From Lunularia cruciata (Eukaryota > Streptophyta > Marchantiopsida > Lunulariales > Lunulariaceae): 64,000 bases of DNA. This document shows, piece by piece, positions 11,758 to 24,980 of this stretch. The translations under genes and the position numbers were made by a program. The DNA is taken from the NCBI GenBank assembly GCA_948567375.1, contig OX419762.1, positions 44,001,034-44,065,033 on the forward strand. Reading direction: 5' to 3'. How positions within the stretch are numbered: the stretch's first letter is position 1; every line of letters starts with the position of its first letter. The notes under the pieces are model-generated. The model was not told the DNA's origin and ran no database searches. It worked only from the letters and a program-made list of their open reading frames with translations.

Positions 11758-13700
11758 ATCAATAGAATGTAGTTTTACCTCTGAATTAGCATGTACAAAA
11801 TTAGGCCATTCGTCCCACCATTTTGGGGTGTAGTCATTGTACTCTATATAGTTCTATTTATTAATGACGCTCTACTCTAGAAGTTCCTCTCATACTACAA
11901 AATCTGCTAATCGTGCGCACTCCGAATGAAGAAAGCATTTGCGAATAGTTTGGAACTGAGATTGAACCGAACCCAGATAAATCCTTCTTAACAAACCATC
12001 ATTTAGTGCAAATAAGAAATAAAACTAATGTTGAGGTAATGCTTCTGGGAAATTTGCATGCAATTTCGGTAGTTCTCCGAGCCTATGTGGAGTATGCATT
12101 AGTGCGTGAAGGTTTCTGTAAAACAGTCCGCCAAAAATCTCTTTAAACTCTCTTTGCAATGCGCCAACTACACACTTACTTCTCAAACAGAAAGAAGAAC
12201 TGACCCAAAGTAGCACGCAGAAGTTTCACCGACAAATTTGGCATGCATAAACACGCAAAATGTTACAACTTCGCAGAGCCTAACACACTGCTAAAAGTTA
12301 CCTGTACTGACGGACCGGTAAAAAGAGTTGGTCAAGGACAATATGAAGTGCTGCTAACTGCCACTTTCCCTTTGTCTTCAAACCAGCCATAGCAACGAGA
12401 GGCGCTCAACATTTTGCTGTTTTCACGCTGTTCTCGAAAAGCGACCGCGGCCGAAGCTAGAGGTCAAAGCGTCAAAAGTTCACTCAGTCACAGCTCACTA
12501 ATGGCGTCCAGGCCATGCTCACTCCAAGTGACAAAATGAATATGGGAGGAGAACGTGCAGCAGCATGGAATAGCGGCAGGTTTGACGCCATACGTGGTCT
12601 ATGATAATCTTAGCTCACAAGAGGTCTAGGAGACACTTAGCTCACCATCTACCTAGGCTCGTGGCCAGGGTTGTCAGTCTTGAAAAGCTTGAGGGTGCGT
12701 AAGGTATTGCGACTGCGTAGAGATGAAATGTACGCTCTCTTGTATTGGTACTGGATCCCAGGAGGTCCACTCATGGAATTCTCTACCCAAGTACTGGCGC
12801 ACTAATATTTAACAGCTAACGATCGCAGTCCCCTTCAGTACACTACATAGCAGTCTGGAGCATTCAGAATGTAAAGTGAGCCTAGAGAGAGACAAAACAG
12901 ATACGGTAATATGAATTCTGAGACATGCGGTCAGAACGACGATTAATGCATTCTTCCACCTGCACTTATTACCGTAGGTATTTGTTCTGACACTTGTGAT
13001 ATCAACTAAAAGGCAGGAAAATGGATAAGTCTTTCTAGAAATGAGGAAATATCCACGTGAATTGAAAGCTTGTTAGTTGGCTAGCGTCCAACCTTAATGT
13101 AAGGCGAATGAGATTGCATTCACCTTTTCGCCAAGGCACAGCGATTTCTTGGGACAAGAGCCGGATGGAACCAGACCAACATTTGTAACTTGGTCGTGAC
13201 TGAAGAAGTCCTACCAAAGAGTCGTTGTGAGGCTCCCACTTGGCACATGTCATCAGGATGACGTGTGAAACACATCTAACCACAAATTCTCATAGAGTAA
13301 CTCTGGGAGTAATCCTGTGGCGGGTGAAAAAGCAGCACCACAAAACAGCAGCGAATGTCGAATGGTCCCAAAGTAGAGTGATAATATAAAACGAAAACTC
13401 CTCAAGATGAAGCTCAATATTCGAGGCCAGGTTAGTTGTTGGTTGGGGGTGGGGGGTTGCGGGCAGTAACCTCAGACGTATTACTTTGTATCAGCCACAT
13501 TGTATTGACAGCAAAACTCGCCAAAGATTCTAGAGACGTAGGAATCTTGAGGGGGAGAACAGATTTTCATGACAACCACGTGCACATCGGCGATGCTCTG
13601 AAGGTAAGGTTAAAGAATTCTCAGCGCCGCGTTGGGTTTCAGTGGCCCCACCTCGGAATTCATTTCTCCACTTATTCAAATCATGCTGCATTGATATGCA
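11758..13700. other. Spacer downstream of ABC1K7/8, no gene seen
   Basis: The first 100-150 bases after the stop presumably form the 3' UTR of the kinase gene. The rest contains only short frames without domain content on either strand. Confidence 0.6.
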
Positions 13701-13725
13701 AATCTATTGTTGCTCAGCCAGCAAC

Positions 13726-13929
13726 TTATGCTTCAGTTAGTTTTTCCACCAACACAGATATAATACAAGTCCCACAGTTCCCCCCACTGCAAGGCAAATT
13801 CCAAAGACCACCATCACGCAGCATAGACTCCTGGTGCACCACCTCGCTCTCCTGTGCAGAACGGAACCCGAAGTAGACTCCCATAATGAACAAATCCAAT
13901 CCAGTTGGTGGAAAAGGGAGTACAGTAGG
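13726..13929 (-). CDS. Small open frame with a plant-ferredoxin-like C-x4-C-x2-C motif (uncertain)
   Basis: A 67-codon minus-strand frame between two stops carries CSGGNCGTC, cysteines at frame positions 47, 52 and 55. This is the exact C-x4-C-x2-C spacing of plant-type [2Fe-2S] ferredoxins and of the NDH-associated ferredoxin-like protein PnsB3. The frame ends 12 residues later, before the fourth ligand cysteine that the family needs. Either it is one exon of an unrecognised split gene, a decayed copy, or chance: an acceptor-like CTTGCAG lies just inside the motif. A second frame over the same bases gives a hydrophobic stretch. I do not assign a function. Confidence 0.2.
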   Translation of the reverse strand, partial: PTVLPFPPTGLDLFIMGVYFGFRSAQESEVVHQESMLRDGGLWNLPCSGGNCGTCIISVLVEKLTEA

Positions 13930-14139
13930 TCACATCTTTCCCCCGGCATTGGGGTTAGAGCAAGAGATAGAAGTGCATGATGGCCCTGTTGTAATCAGAC
14001 TCGCTGAAGGAAAAGGAGATCGATTTGAAGAAGAGAAAATTATTTGTCGGCATCTCTCCAGTCTCAGTTAGCTAACTACTCACCAGCTAGTGAGCCAACG
14101 AAGCGTGTCCTGCAAATTCGTCATATGGCTCGACAATTC

Positions 14140-15070
14140 GCTTCCCTAAACCCCTCTTCTCTTTCTCTGTGCCCTCTTTAGGGCCTCCGCTGCCGCCATG
14201 GCCAGCCGTCCCCCAACATCCGCTCCCGGACGAACCATTGCCCACGTCCGGTCCCACATCCCCCGTTTCTGCCTCCTTCCATCCACTCCACTATTCGTCA
14301 TTGCACTAACTTGACTCGCATTCATGTCTCCTGCTCCTCCAACTTGCTTACACCTCGTCCACAACACTAATGCTCTCTCTTCACCCTTCTTCTCTCCTCT
14401 TCAATGCTCTTCCCATTCATCATCTTCTTTCTTTTCTCTTATCCTTCGTCCCTACTATTGTCTCGAACTATTCAACGGAACCCCACCAGTCTTCTTATCA
14501 TTATCAGGCATTCCGGAAAGTGTTACTCATCCCTTCCTGCTCCGAACACATGATTGACCGCCCGGTCCCCTACCCCATCTTCTTTCTCCGCCTTGCAGGT
14601 AAAGTACTCCATCCTCCACCCTTTACCAAAAGTAGCAGGGACGGTGAGGTCGGTCTATCACTGCTATTGTATAGGCTGGCCAACAGACTAAGCGCGGACG
14701 GCGGTTTTCTCACTTTCCTTGGATGATCCTGGTGGATACAATCCCCGTCAGGATGGTATCATCTCTCTTCGTCTCTGGACATACTCCATAGCATCAATTC
14801 CGTTCCGAATTTCTGATTACTATATCATTGCCCAACTCCCCTTCACCCGATCACACCTTCCTTCTTCCTTCCTTCCACTCCTTTCCTTCTCCCTCACACT
14901 TCACACCGACGACTTCCATTCCCCAAACAGTATCTTCAATTTCTTGGAAAAGTTTCTTTCTCTTAGCCATCTGTCCTTTCTGTTCAACAGTGATTGCAAG
15001 ACCGGAAAGACCAGATCATCCAAGTCGGTCTCTTGACTTCGTTCAATTCCACGCACTCTCACACACTTGA
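14140..15070. other. CT-rich (plus strand) region, no supported gene
   Basis: About 0.9 kb is strongly pyrimidine-rich on plus, which keeps several overlapping frames open. Pyrimidine-rich leaders are common in plant 5' UTRs, so an unrecognised transcript start (or a decayed one) is possible, but no domain, convincing initiator context or downstream coding region was found. Confidence 0.4.
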
Positions 15071-17706
15071 GAAGAGCGAGCGAACCTTCAGGGCTTCCTA
15101 GCTATCCACATTTTACTTTCACATGTTACGATGATGCTGGCGAAACCGGCAAAACTCGCTATCATTAGGGTGAAACTGGCTCCGACTCTTGACAACCTGT
15201 ACCGCGCTTCCAACAATGCAAGAAATTATTCTCGGAATCTCAACTGAACTGCCGTCGGATTCTTAGATTGATGGTGCAAGCTTAACAACCGCGCTTATGT
15301 TCCGAACTTGTAAGGATGGTATCAAGTATCTCATTGCTGGTCGTCCGATACGGCGCATCTGCCGGCCTGAGACTAAAGCTCACCAAGGCCATACGCGACC
15401 AAGGGCTCGGGTTTCGCCAAAGGTGTCAGGTTTTAGAAAGTAGAATGTTCTGTAAAACTTTTTCCGAAACTCGTGGATTTGAGGATCGACGGTTCTCATT
15501 CCAGTAGGACGCGGAAACAAGTCTGTAGAGCCAGTTTTGCCAGAACCTAGAGTATGGTTGTCACTACTCGCATCGGTAGATCACACCGACGAGCGGGTGG
15601 CAGACAAGGAGCCGGCAGCTTATTTGTGTTGAATGGAAGAGATGATTGTAGTTAGATTATGGAGAAAAGATGAGTCTGGAGTGGTCAAGATCAGTCGATG
15701 AGGCGAGAGTGCAGAAGTGGAGGAACACAGTGGGGCCGGAGGACGAATATGGAAGCGGTCGACGTGTTTCAATGGCGGATTATCCAAATTAGAGGCAATA
15801 GAAGAAGAGTGAGATTTACACCTCAAAATAAAACTGCACGTAGGTTCCACTGCACGTGTTTCCCTTCAAAGATGGGACAACTTTTTTGTTCCTGAGATTC
15901 TAAATCGCTTCATGTAAGTGGAGGTGCAATCACGTCACAAAGTTCCTCCAGGTCGTCTTTATCTAGTCTGGCCGAGTAAATAACCGGGACGACAACGACC
16001 CCAGCATATATGGTTTTGCGAGAATATTGGTGTGCAGCTTATAAGGTTTGTGAAAGAAGGTACATGGTATGCGCACATGATATAAAGTTTGTGTACCGTA
16101 GTGAAGTTTGTCCTCATGAATTAGGGGGTAGGCATACTTTGCGGCAACACATGGAAGACCCGTCCTTGAAGAAGAGGGAAATGGGACAGGGAGCCGCCGC
16201 TCGAGACACGCGGTAAGTGCCAGCAGCCCGGAGGGCGTGAGATGAGAGGGGAGGTGAAGACGGTAAGACCGCGTATGAGAGCTGCAGTGGCGACGACGAT
16301 GGCGAGAGCAACGGCATCATAATTAAGGATAGAGTGGGACAGGCGGAAAGGAAGAAGGAAGCTAGAATGAAGCAGTCGATATCTGCAAAACGAGAACCTC
16401 AAGTTCTTGCAACATGTGCTCAAGAAGGATCTTGGAAAGAAAACTGTCTTTTTGATACCAGAGCAGAGTACTTCTGTCAGCAGATTTATGGGCGCGGTGA
16501 GCATAAGAAAAACAACCAAAATGCCTTTGCGTAAGCAATTACATATTTTGGGAATCAGAGGTGTCAGTGGAGATGGATTTTAGTGTCTGTGGTCAAAGAG
16601 CTGTGGGTGAATGTGACCCTCTGACTGACTCCTCGATTGCTTTAAGATTTTGTCCTTTTCAAGTTACTGGACCGCGTACTGTAGAGCTCTAGGCATTGTC
16701 AATGAAACAATCAAATAACATAACGTCACATCGGCGCCCGCTTTCCATGCCTACTACAGGCTACAAACACCTAGTTTTCCAGAGGCAATGGCGATGCCGG
16801 CCTCTGTTATGGCAAATTCACAGGTTCTTTCGAGCACTCCGCCCGCATCTTTTACTAACCTTTATTTCAAACCTTATAAAGATATGCAGAACATCATTGT
16901 CGCCAGTAACTACTCCTCTCTACTTCTCAGCGCAAATGCTTTCTGACTCTCAGATTGGTTCACGTCACTCATTCCAACCGTACAAGCCATACCATACATC
17001 TCACCAAAATACGAGTTAAGGGAATACCCGCTTGTGTAGCTCTACAGTAGTAAAGCACCTAACCTTCTCCCACATTTTACCGGTAAAATATCATACAGTT
17101 GTACATGGATCACGTACTGTACTGCATTGTAGACAGGTTCATCAGCGCCTGCATTCACCATCGCTCGGGGTATTCCGATGCAAGGGCTTCCTTCTTTCTC
17201 ACTTGTATGCATGCAATACACCCGAACCTCTAACATGTCATTCAGAGATCATCAAGAATGCAAGAAAAAGGCTCAGCTGTCCTGTTCCGTACCGGGCAGC
17301 GGATTCCTCTTCAGCTTCACGTCATCGTTATGCAAATGTTCTTCGCCTCAAGGGGTATTAATCGAAGTAAAATCCAAGCTCTTCACGCGCTCCCATCACA
17401 GCTCCACGTCTCCTCCTCCTGCAATCAATACATTTCTTTCTTATTTTGATTCTCCTCTCCCTCCTTTGTCTAGTGGACTTAAGAGCCAACCTTCTGTTCC
17501 TTTTCTATTCCTCATGTCCACTGTCTCTCCAGATGCTACTTTTGCCCGAGCAATCTCACCACCTTCTTTTCCCACGGCGAGCCCGAAACGTAATTTGACT
17601 TCTTACCTCCTGAATGAAACGAGCTACAGAAACGAACTCTATTTATGCACCTTATGTTTGTGTCTGGACTATACTTTCGAGCTCAAACGATTCATCCTGG
17701 TAAGCT

Positions 17707-17744
17707 TTGTCCTTTAGAACAATCAAGACTGTTCTAAAGGACAA
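17707..17744. repeat. Perfect short hairpin
   Basis: Fifteen-base arms TTGTCCTTTAGAACA and TGTTCTAAAGGACAA (17707-17721, 17730-17744) are exact inverted copies around an 8-nt loop. Confidence 0.85.
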
Positions 17745-20700
17745 TGTTTCCAAGTTACGTAGTACCTACCACTCACCTCTACGAACCCAAATCTTTCTCG
17801 AGGTATCCCTTCCATCAACGTACCCTATTGTCTATCGTCCTCCACACGTGAACATTAAGATGAAAATAGGACCTGTTTCACCATTGACTGGTCATAGATC
17901 TGTGCATCGGTTCATACATGCATACATGTTCTCATACATGCATGGCAAGCTGTCTCGAAAGTTAAATTATCTTGTATGTTCTGTCTCATATGGATGAGCA
18001 CAAGAAACTGAATATTGTAACATACCCACTTGTTACAGAATGATGTTAGCCACATTTTGCGTCCTTGTGATCTGCTTATAACATATCTTTTGAGTATTTG
18101 GTAATTCGATTGGTTGATAAATTGCTGGTCTCATGTTTGTATTTACCCACGTTTCTTCGTTTCTGATCTATGATCCGCACGTTGTGGTCATCGCCTAGAT
18201 TGGGAGTCGAGATTGTGGCTAGCTATTTCAGCACATGGAATGATTCCGTAGTCAGAAATGTTAATCAGTAGAGACTTTCTGGGATCCTGTTGCAATAGAT
18301 TGATTGTAGCCTTTCCTGTAGATTGTAACTCAGAACTTCTGCGTTTCGAAAACCCTGGTAAGATTGATTAAATGTTGTACCATTCAAGTAATTCCTGCAT
18401 TTGCTCCCGATATGAACTTCTTTCTAGATTAATGCTACGCATTTCTTACATCTCTCCGACTTCCACTTCACTGATGAGGATACTAATGAGAACTTCCAAG
18501 TGAGAACTCATGGAAATTGTTTTCAAAATACAATGACGGACCGAAATTTTTCTCGCTGTTTGGTTTCGCTCCATTTCGTTAACCTGAACATCATGCAAAT
18601 GATCTGCTTGAAATTCTTGTTGTAGTGAAGTGAGGTGTAACTTGAGAAAGGCGCTTCCCTACATTGCCCTCTCTACATATTATATTCTGGCTTCTCTTTC
18701 AACGCGTTCACCTTTTGGCGTTATTTTTACCTCCTATTGTTCATTGGAGAACTCAGCACTTCATCCGTCCGGTGAGAGGACGAGATCTAAGATGCTCTCA
18801 TTTCTTTCCTATCGTGGCTAAAGCCACTTTGTAATAGTGAAGTTGATTTGTCGAGATTTTATCACTGCATTCGTCTATTCAAAACCACGAGTTTATCTAT
18901 CTTCAGAAAACCTGAATTACTATATGCTCGCAACATCGTTCGAGAATCTTCCACCTTCCCCCTTGCTTTTTCCATGAGTCAATTCAAGTACTGCTCCTGC
19001 CTTCTTGTTCTTTGGAAGTCATAACTAGCATTAGAGTCTTGGTATAGTGAAAAGGTTTCTCCTGTGGCCGGCAGCATTTTGCTCACCTCATGGAAAATAT
19101 TAATGCTACAACTGTGTACATTGAAGGCGAACCCGAGCCACCATCGGATACATAAATCCAGCAGGGGTTTGACGAACCAGTTTCGATGGAGCCTAGAATG
19201 TGAATTCCACAATGAAAGTATTGCTGGCAGCTTCACCAGTTGCTTCGAACATGCATGATAGTGTTGAAGATCTGATCTTGACCACTTGTCCAATAATCTA
19301 TTTGGACACGGTTCTTAATCCATAGAATACTCGTGCACTGATCCTACTAAGATAAGACGCCGTTGGTGGAAATGAGACAGGCACATTGGGGAATAAGTTC
19401 TTGGAGGTATTCCCTCCATTTCGGCGTTACCTCGATGGCAGTTGCAATCCAAACTTGAGGATTCGCTGATTCTAAACCCTAGCGTTTCCTTCCTCAAAAT
19501 GTTCAATGAAGCGGAATCTCAGAGTCGAAAGAAGATATTGGTAAAAGCTAGTTAAATTTAACTTCTACACGTTCGTTAATTGTCATGAATTTGATGCATT
19601 GTTTCATCTCAGGAGGATGAGTTTGAAATCCGTCCAAAATTAGGTCCTTGAATGGCATCAGAAGAATATCCTTCCCGGATAACTCCTGCTTCTGGACAGC
19701 TCTCAAACCATACCATCGTCAGCTAGTTTTTGATACTGTAGTATAGTACTTCTTTATTGTCGAGAATCCTAATCCTCTTCGTTTGACAAGTGCATTCTCT
19801 ATTTGATACAGAGACATTGCATGATGGCACATCTCGAGATTTTGACTTCTCAATCTATTTCAGCATCGTTGGAAATCATTCCCCAATTTTACAGTCGCTT
19901 CGTTCTACCTTCACTCTTGTTCATCAAGGATGCCAGCTAGTTCGCAGTTTCACTTTAGCATCTCCTGCCAGTATATTCAATTATGTGGCGACCCCTCTCT
20001 GTGGTCCTACAAAAGAACTATTCAACGTGTAGTTTGTTTTGATTTCATCTCCTTCTTGTGCTTGCTACATTTCATAATCATCCTCTATCTACTTTGTCTT
20101 CGAGGTCAAAAGAGCAGCGTTTGCTTGCAAATCAGTTGACATAAGTATTTTGGACAAAAGAAGCCATCTTTTCATGGCTTCCAGACTCACCACTCACAGA
20201 CAGTGATTTGGAGATAAAGTCCAACTGTCACGATATTTTCCTTCTTTTTCCATATTGCTCACATCACCTACAGTCCTTCATTGTTGTTTATCCAAGTCTT
20301 TTTCTTCTTTAAAAGGTTAGGTAACACTCATAACAGGTCCTTCTAGCTTTAATTCCTTCCTCACGATAAGGTGAAAAAGAGATCCATGTTCGAACACTAC
20401 CATAGAGAAGTTGAGGCTACACGTCATATTGGGCTTCATCTATTTCTGGATTGCTTGCTGGAGCCAGACTTCAATCCAGGCTTCGACGTTTAACCGACCC
20501 CTCTCCAAAATTGACAGCTATAAACGAGAAAATTTACGTAGTGACAATGCTCCATGTTGTGAGATTTCCTGAAATTGGTGCCTTTCGCGGAGTACCAGTA
20601 GATTTGGGTAATCTATTGCTACGAAAGCTTCTTATCATAAAGATCCTACCTGATGGACTGCTGGAAGTTTCATTATTGGTTAACCTCGGTAGGAGAGGCT

Positions 20701-20747
20701 AAAAAGTGAGGTTGGTTTGCATTATTTGATCCCATCACAGAGCGTCA

Positions 20748-20777
20748 TTTCTCCCCGAGGACTTCCTCGGGGAGAAA
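20748..20777. repeat. Perfect GC-rich short hairpin
   Basis: Arms TTTCTCCCCGAGG and CCTCGGGGAGAAA (13 bp each) pair exactly around the 4-nt loop ACTT. Followed by A-rich sequence, it superficially resembles a terminator stem, but nothing is transcribed next to it as far as I can see. Confidence 0.85.
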
Positions 20778-21946
20778 AAGGAGAATGTCCTATACTGTAG
20801 TGCTTCTTACTTCTGGGGTTTCTCCAGCCGCCGAGTCATGCGTATCCTCAGCAAACGTCGTAAAAGTAGAATTACACAGGTGATGGATCATGTGAGGTTC
20901 TTGCTCTTGATGTGTTCGCGATTCGCTGATGTATCAAGTGAAGTTTGTGCTAGCCAACAGGCATCGGAGGCAAATAATATGCGGTGTGATTTCTATTCAT
21001 TAGTCGAATTCTCCATATAGGAAGAACTATGGGTTTGATTCTACTAACCACTCCAGCTGACTAAAGTGACTAGGAGTTTTTGGTTAAGTTTGCAAGTTCT
21101 ACCAAATTCGATTGGGACTTTCCAGAAAGAGCGCAAGTTCTAGACACCCCCCTACTTATCTTCTTTAGCCCAACACTGGACAGCGGCAAGAGGACTTTGT
21201 CATGGTCATCGACGTTTTATCTTTTGCTGTGTTAACGTGGAACGCCTGGAAGCTTGAACTTCGATTTTATATATATGAAGATTCTCACTCTACTTGTGTT
21301 TGATCACAACTAACAGCTTGACTACTTCAGTAAAGGTAACAAAGGCGTGCCGTCTAAGAAATACAAATATCATTTTAGAATGAAAGAAGCTACTAAGTGT
21401 TCTTGATGAAGAGCGGAGCATGACAAACGTCAGTACCCTGAAATAACACTTTAATTTTAGGGGGTAAATAGCGCATTTGATGTGAAATCACTCATCAGAA
21501 AATATCTAGCCCAGATTGCTCAGTATGTCATTTTATCGATTTATTGTTTGATACATGTAACGGATCTGTTAGGCACATATAGTTTATTATGAGTAGTTCA
21601 AATGGTTTCCTCGAGGATCACGAAATACTCCACTCGTGGGACTGCTTGTGGGCCTCTGCCAAGGCAACGTGCTAAAGTTATCGGATTCCATTCGATAATG
21701 AAAGAATTCTGTACTAATTCTCTTGTCATATTCAAAGGGTTTACTCCAGTTTGCCGTTCCGGAGTCTCTAGTTTATGTTTCTTCGTTTATTTGACTACGT
21801 CCAATTTGGACAAGAACATACTACGTCCGGGTATTACATAGATCAATATTTGGCTGGCAATTGATCTAAAACCTCTGCTTCTTGAACGGTGAGTTACAGT
21901 TCATTGTGCCTTAAGCTACATAGAGCTAATTCCGATGAGTGTCATA

Positions 21947-22048
21947 TTGGGGCTTAGCCCCATTTTACCTCCTATGTCTTATCCTTGTACGGCTTGATCG
22001 AGTCTTCCTTCCTTCTTGTTATCCTACGCGGTGGCCTTTTTCTACTGA
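21947..22048 (+). repeat. Short dispersed repeat, copy A (SINE-like)
   Basis: About 102 bp beginning TTGGGGCTTAGCCCC and containing CCTTGTACGGCTTGAT, matching copies B (22393-22489), C (46547-46643, minus) and D (52843-52915). It is flanked by direct repeats GTCATA at 21941-21946 and 22049-22054. The shared core and variable-length flanking repeats suggest a retroposed short element; no clear pol III boxes were recognised. Confidence 0.65.
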
Positions 22049-22392
22049 GTCATAAGCAACGCTTTGTGAGTTAGTTGGTGATGAGCTAGAGTACCTCAGA
22101 ATGTTTTGGTATTTGCGTCCAGCAAGTGAGAGGTTGTTCGAGTACCACTATGATAATAGTCATTAAACGTGGGATTTATCAGCCTTTGTCAATTTGCAAT
22201 CGAGAGTTGAATAAGCAGACCTCGAGTTGGAGATGTTACTTCTGTACTGTGTCACACTTAGAGCCAACATATATGCATTTGATCTTCAAATGGTGCATCG
22301 AAAAGCTTGCCTGCTTACTTTCGTGACTACCCACCACCAGGAAAGACAACATGCAACATGCAATGGTGAAATTCTTGATCTCCTCTCAGTAT

Positions 22393-22489
22393 TGGGGCCT
22401 AGCTCCATTCTACCTCGTTTGTCTCTCCCTTGTACGGCTTGATGGTCTCTCCCATCTTTCATGTGGTCTATGTGGTCGCCTTTTTACTT
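22393..22489 (+). repeat. Short dispersed repeat, copy B (SINE-like)
   Basis: About 97 bp of the same family as copy A, only some 340 bp downstream of it and in the same orientation. Flanking direct repeats are TCAGTAT at 22386-22392 and 22490-22496. The core TGTCTCTCCCTTGTACGG is identical to copy C. Confidence 0.7.
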
Positions 22490-22499
22490 TCAGTATCCA

Positions 22500-24660
22500 C
22501 AGGTTGACTCCTTATACTTTTGTGCATCTCCCATCCATACCAGCACCACGTCCGGCGTGACGCCAACCCATTGCCTCTTATATGATACCGGGAAACACAT
22601 ACAGTACGACTTGAGACAATCATAAAAGCAAAACTCTACATCAATTGAAAGCTTCTGATTGGCTGCAGTAATTCTTTCCTATTTCTACTCCATGCATGTC
22701 ATGAAACAAACATATTCCTCCCCACCTACAATACGTGGACCGTCTTTATACACAGCATTAACACTAACTTCTCCTTGTGGGCCTTAGAAGTGAATTTTAG
22801 AGGATGATTAAACACCAGTTACAAACTGACCAGCTAACCGAGTGGGTCCCTTCGAGCTGTTGATCAAACGTGTTTATGCTCTCTGTGTTCTTTCTTTTGG
22901 TAAAAGCGAAAGGTCTTCTCATAAGACGACACCTTAACATAACAGAAAATTCGCAGCGGATCAATGTTTTTCCTAGTCTTAATTTGCATGACAGTTATCT
23001 TTTCGAATCCAGGAGATCTCTCCGAAAATATAGTTCTGGATTTGAGAAGCTTGTCAAACTGAAAGAAAGTATACCATGGTATATATAGTATCCTGAAAAT
23101 TAGGAGATCTCATCGGGTACTCGTGTTGACATCAGGAAATAACAAGAGATAATGTATCCACAGTTGATGCGGTCCCAAGTCTCCAAAATGTATCCATTTT
23201 GTGCGGCATTTTCTGTGAAGAATATAACCCACCACAAGAGTTTCGACCAGTCTTCGTTGTGGTCCCAGATCTCCGGTATCTTCCCAGACCCACCCCAGCA
23301 ACAACATGAGGTAACTTACTTACTTTGTCAACCTCACTATACCTCAATTTTGACACTATTGGATACTTTTCCAGGTAGTCAATGTTCTCGTTATCTATTT
23401 TCTCAGGCCCACTTTCTCAAAATTCCTTAATCCAACTTCTATTTCCTTGCAATCCCCACCGTCGGTCCCGAATATTGGCCATCTCCTCGAACCAGCAGAG
23501 CTGCGATTGTCGATCCTACTTGGCTGTCCACTTTGTCACACCGCTCATGTACACTACAGTACAGTACAGTACTGTATTAAGTAAACAAAAAGTCCTCTGA
23601 TGATCAGATTTGCGGCTCGGGCGGGTTCCCAATATCCTGGACGTAAAGTGGCTTCACTACTTTTATTTTCCTCTCGCTTCATTTTGCTTACATCTTTCTC
23701 TTTACTAGTGCAAGACAATGACATGCGACGTTTTCTTTCCCGTATCACGTGAACCGAGTGCAGATAATGGACAAATAGGCAGCAACGAGTTTATCCTGAA
23801 GTACTTTCGAGGAATTACTAGATAGACCACTGTGTTAGCAAATAACAATTCGAGAATGTGGTAATTGCATTTGATTCAGAACTACTACCAACAGCCTTGT
23901 CCATGTGGTGCGGGAAACCTCGATGTTTCCACAGTCAGTTTGTCTTCCCGGCTAAAATACGTTATTTTTATTGTAGAAGCGTTGTTGATAGCAACTGCAC
24001 GAAACTAACCATCCTTTCAGCCTCTCTAAACAGATGTAAATAACAGATTTATATCTTAATTAATGCTTTTTTCAAGGTTTCATTAACTTTATGGTTTATA
24101 TTTACTAGTGAATGAAGATCTACAACTCTCAACTAATACAATCTCTTATCATTAGAAAGCTTTTGATGCTTCCAGGGTTTTCAAATGATTAGGTCCCTCA
24201 CTGAATGTTGAAAATAGTTACCTCGCGACTTGAACACATACCATTTACTTTACTCATTACTTGCGATCTAAATGTCCCCAATAATTTCTTGACTGTCTTT
24301 CCTTGGGTCCAATCACATCGAGCGGTCTTTTGGTCCTCATTACGACACTTCCCCTCGAGATGTCTGTATAATAAGACTACTATCACAGACTTCTCATTCA
24401 CCCGACCCTAATCTTCACATGAGTCTGTAATGCATTAGATTAAGCCTTAACGCAGTACACCCCTGTGCTAACCTGACAAGTTGACTCTTGTTATCACTGA
24501 GCAAGCCGTACCGTCTAGTGATTGAACTGATCTTGTTTTAAGCACAGAAGGTATTACGGCAGAGGCAGTAACACTCCTGGAAGACTTTTACGGCTTCCTG
24601 TACGGCACTTTACCGTATGGATCGGACGGCTGACGGACGCAATCGTACTGCGCGAGCACT
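22500..24660. other. Intergenic spacer, no gene seen
   Basis: Open frames are short and domain-free. A run of alternating ACAGT/ACTGT words occurs at about 23548-23578 (CTACAGTACAGTACAGTACT-like), part of a GTACAGTAC-type word that is frequent through the window's spacers. Confidence 0.5.
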
Positions 24661-24677
24661 GGGTATCAGGTAAGGGT

Positions 24678-24709
24678 CCATCCATCCATCCATCCGTCTG
24701 TCCGTCCGG
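24678..24709. repeat. CCAT/CCGT tetranucleotide microsatellite
   Basis: Tandem CATC units grade into GTCTGTCCGTCC variants over about 32 bases. Confidence 0.85.
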
Positions 24710-24907
24710 TGTTTCGCCAAAACGCGGACCGAAGCAAGTCGGCACTTGACTGACGCGAGAACACGTTACGGAGCCACTTATTACCGGTAATCAAACCTCT
24801 AAAGTACAGGAATCAGCTTCTCCTGGATATAGACACGGACCGCAGAGAAAAGCTCCAGATTCCTCGTATTCTGGATCGTGTCGTCAACGGTCTTGTAGAT
24901 CTCAGCA

Positions 24908-24980
24908 GCTTGCTGTCTTTGCCGTCATTTTATTATGACACGTGCAGCGTCTTAATAACATGACGGCCAAGACAGCAAGC
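24908..24980. repeat. 73-nt foldback resembling a small-RNA precursor
   Basis: Left arm (24908-about 24938) and right arm (about 24951-24980) are inverted copies over roughly 30 bases with about three mismatches; the outer 12 bases GCTTGCTGTCTT pair perfectly. Stem length, scattered mismatches and a short loop match the shape of a plant miRNA precursor, but a young inverted duplication or MITE gives the same picture. No known miRNA sequence was recognised. Confidence 0.6.

Larger units (their letters stand above)
15071..21940. other. Intergenic spacer, no gene seen
   Basis: Both strands show only short frames without recognisable domains. The longest minus frame (16121-16519, 132 codons) sits in a purine-rich plus-strand stretch and has no family resemblance. 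Two perfect hairpins listed separately are the only ordered structure noticed. Confidence 0.55.

Noticed and set aside
14324-15070. Overlapping plus frames rich in Ser, Leu, Pro and Phe
   Set aside because: They come from pyrimidine-rich sequence, which lacks stop codons; no domain or conserved motif.
16121-16519. 132-codon minus frame with a hydrophobic patch
   Set aside because: It lies opposite a purine-rich tract that keeps minus frames open; no recognisable protein.
20748-20800. Hairpin followed by an A-rich run, read as an intrinsic terminator
   Set aside because: The setting is eukaryotic nuclear DNA with no adjoining gene; the hairpin is one of several similar ones.
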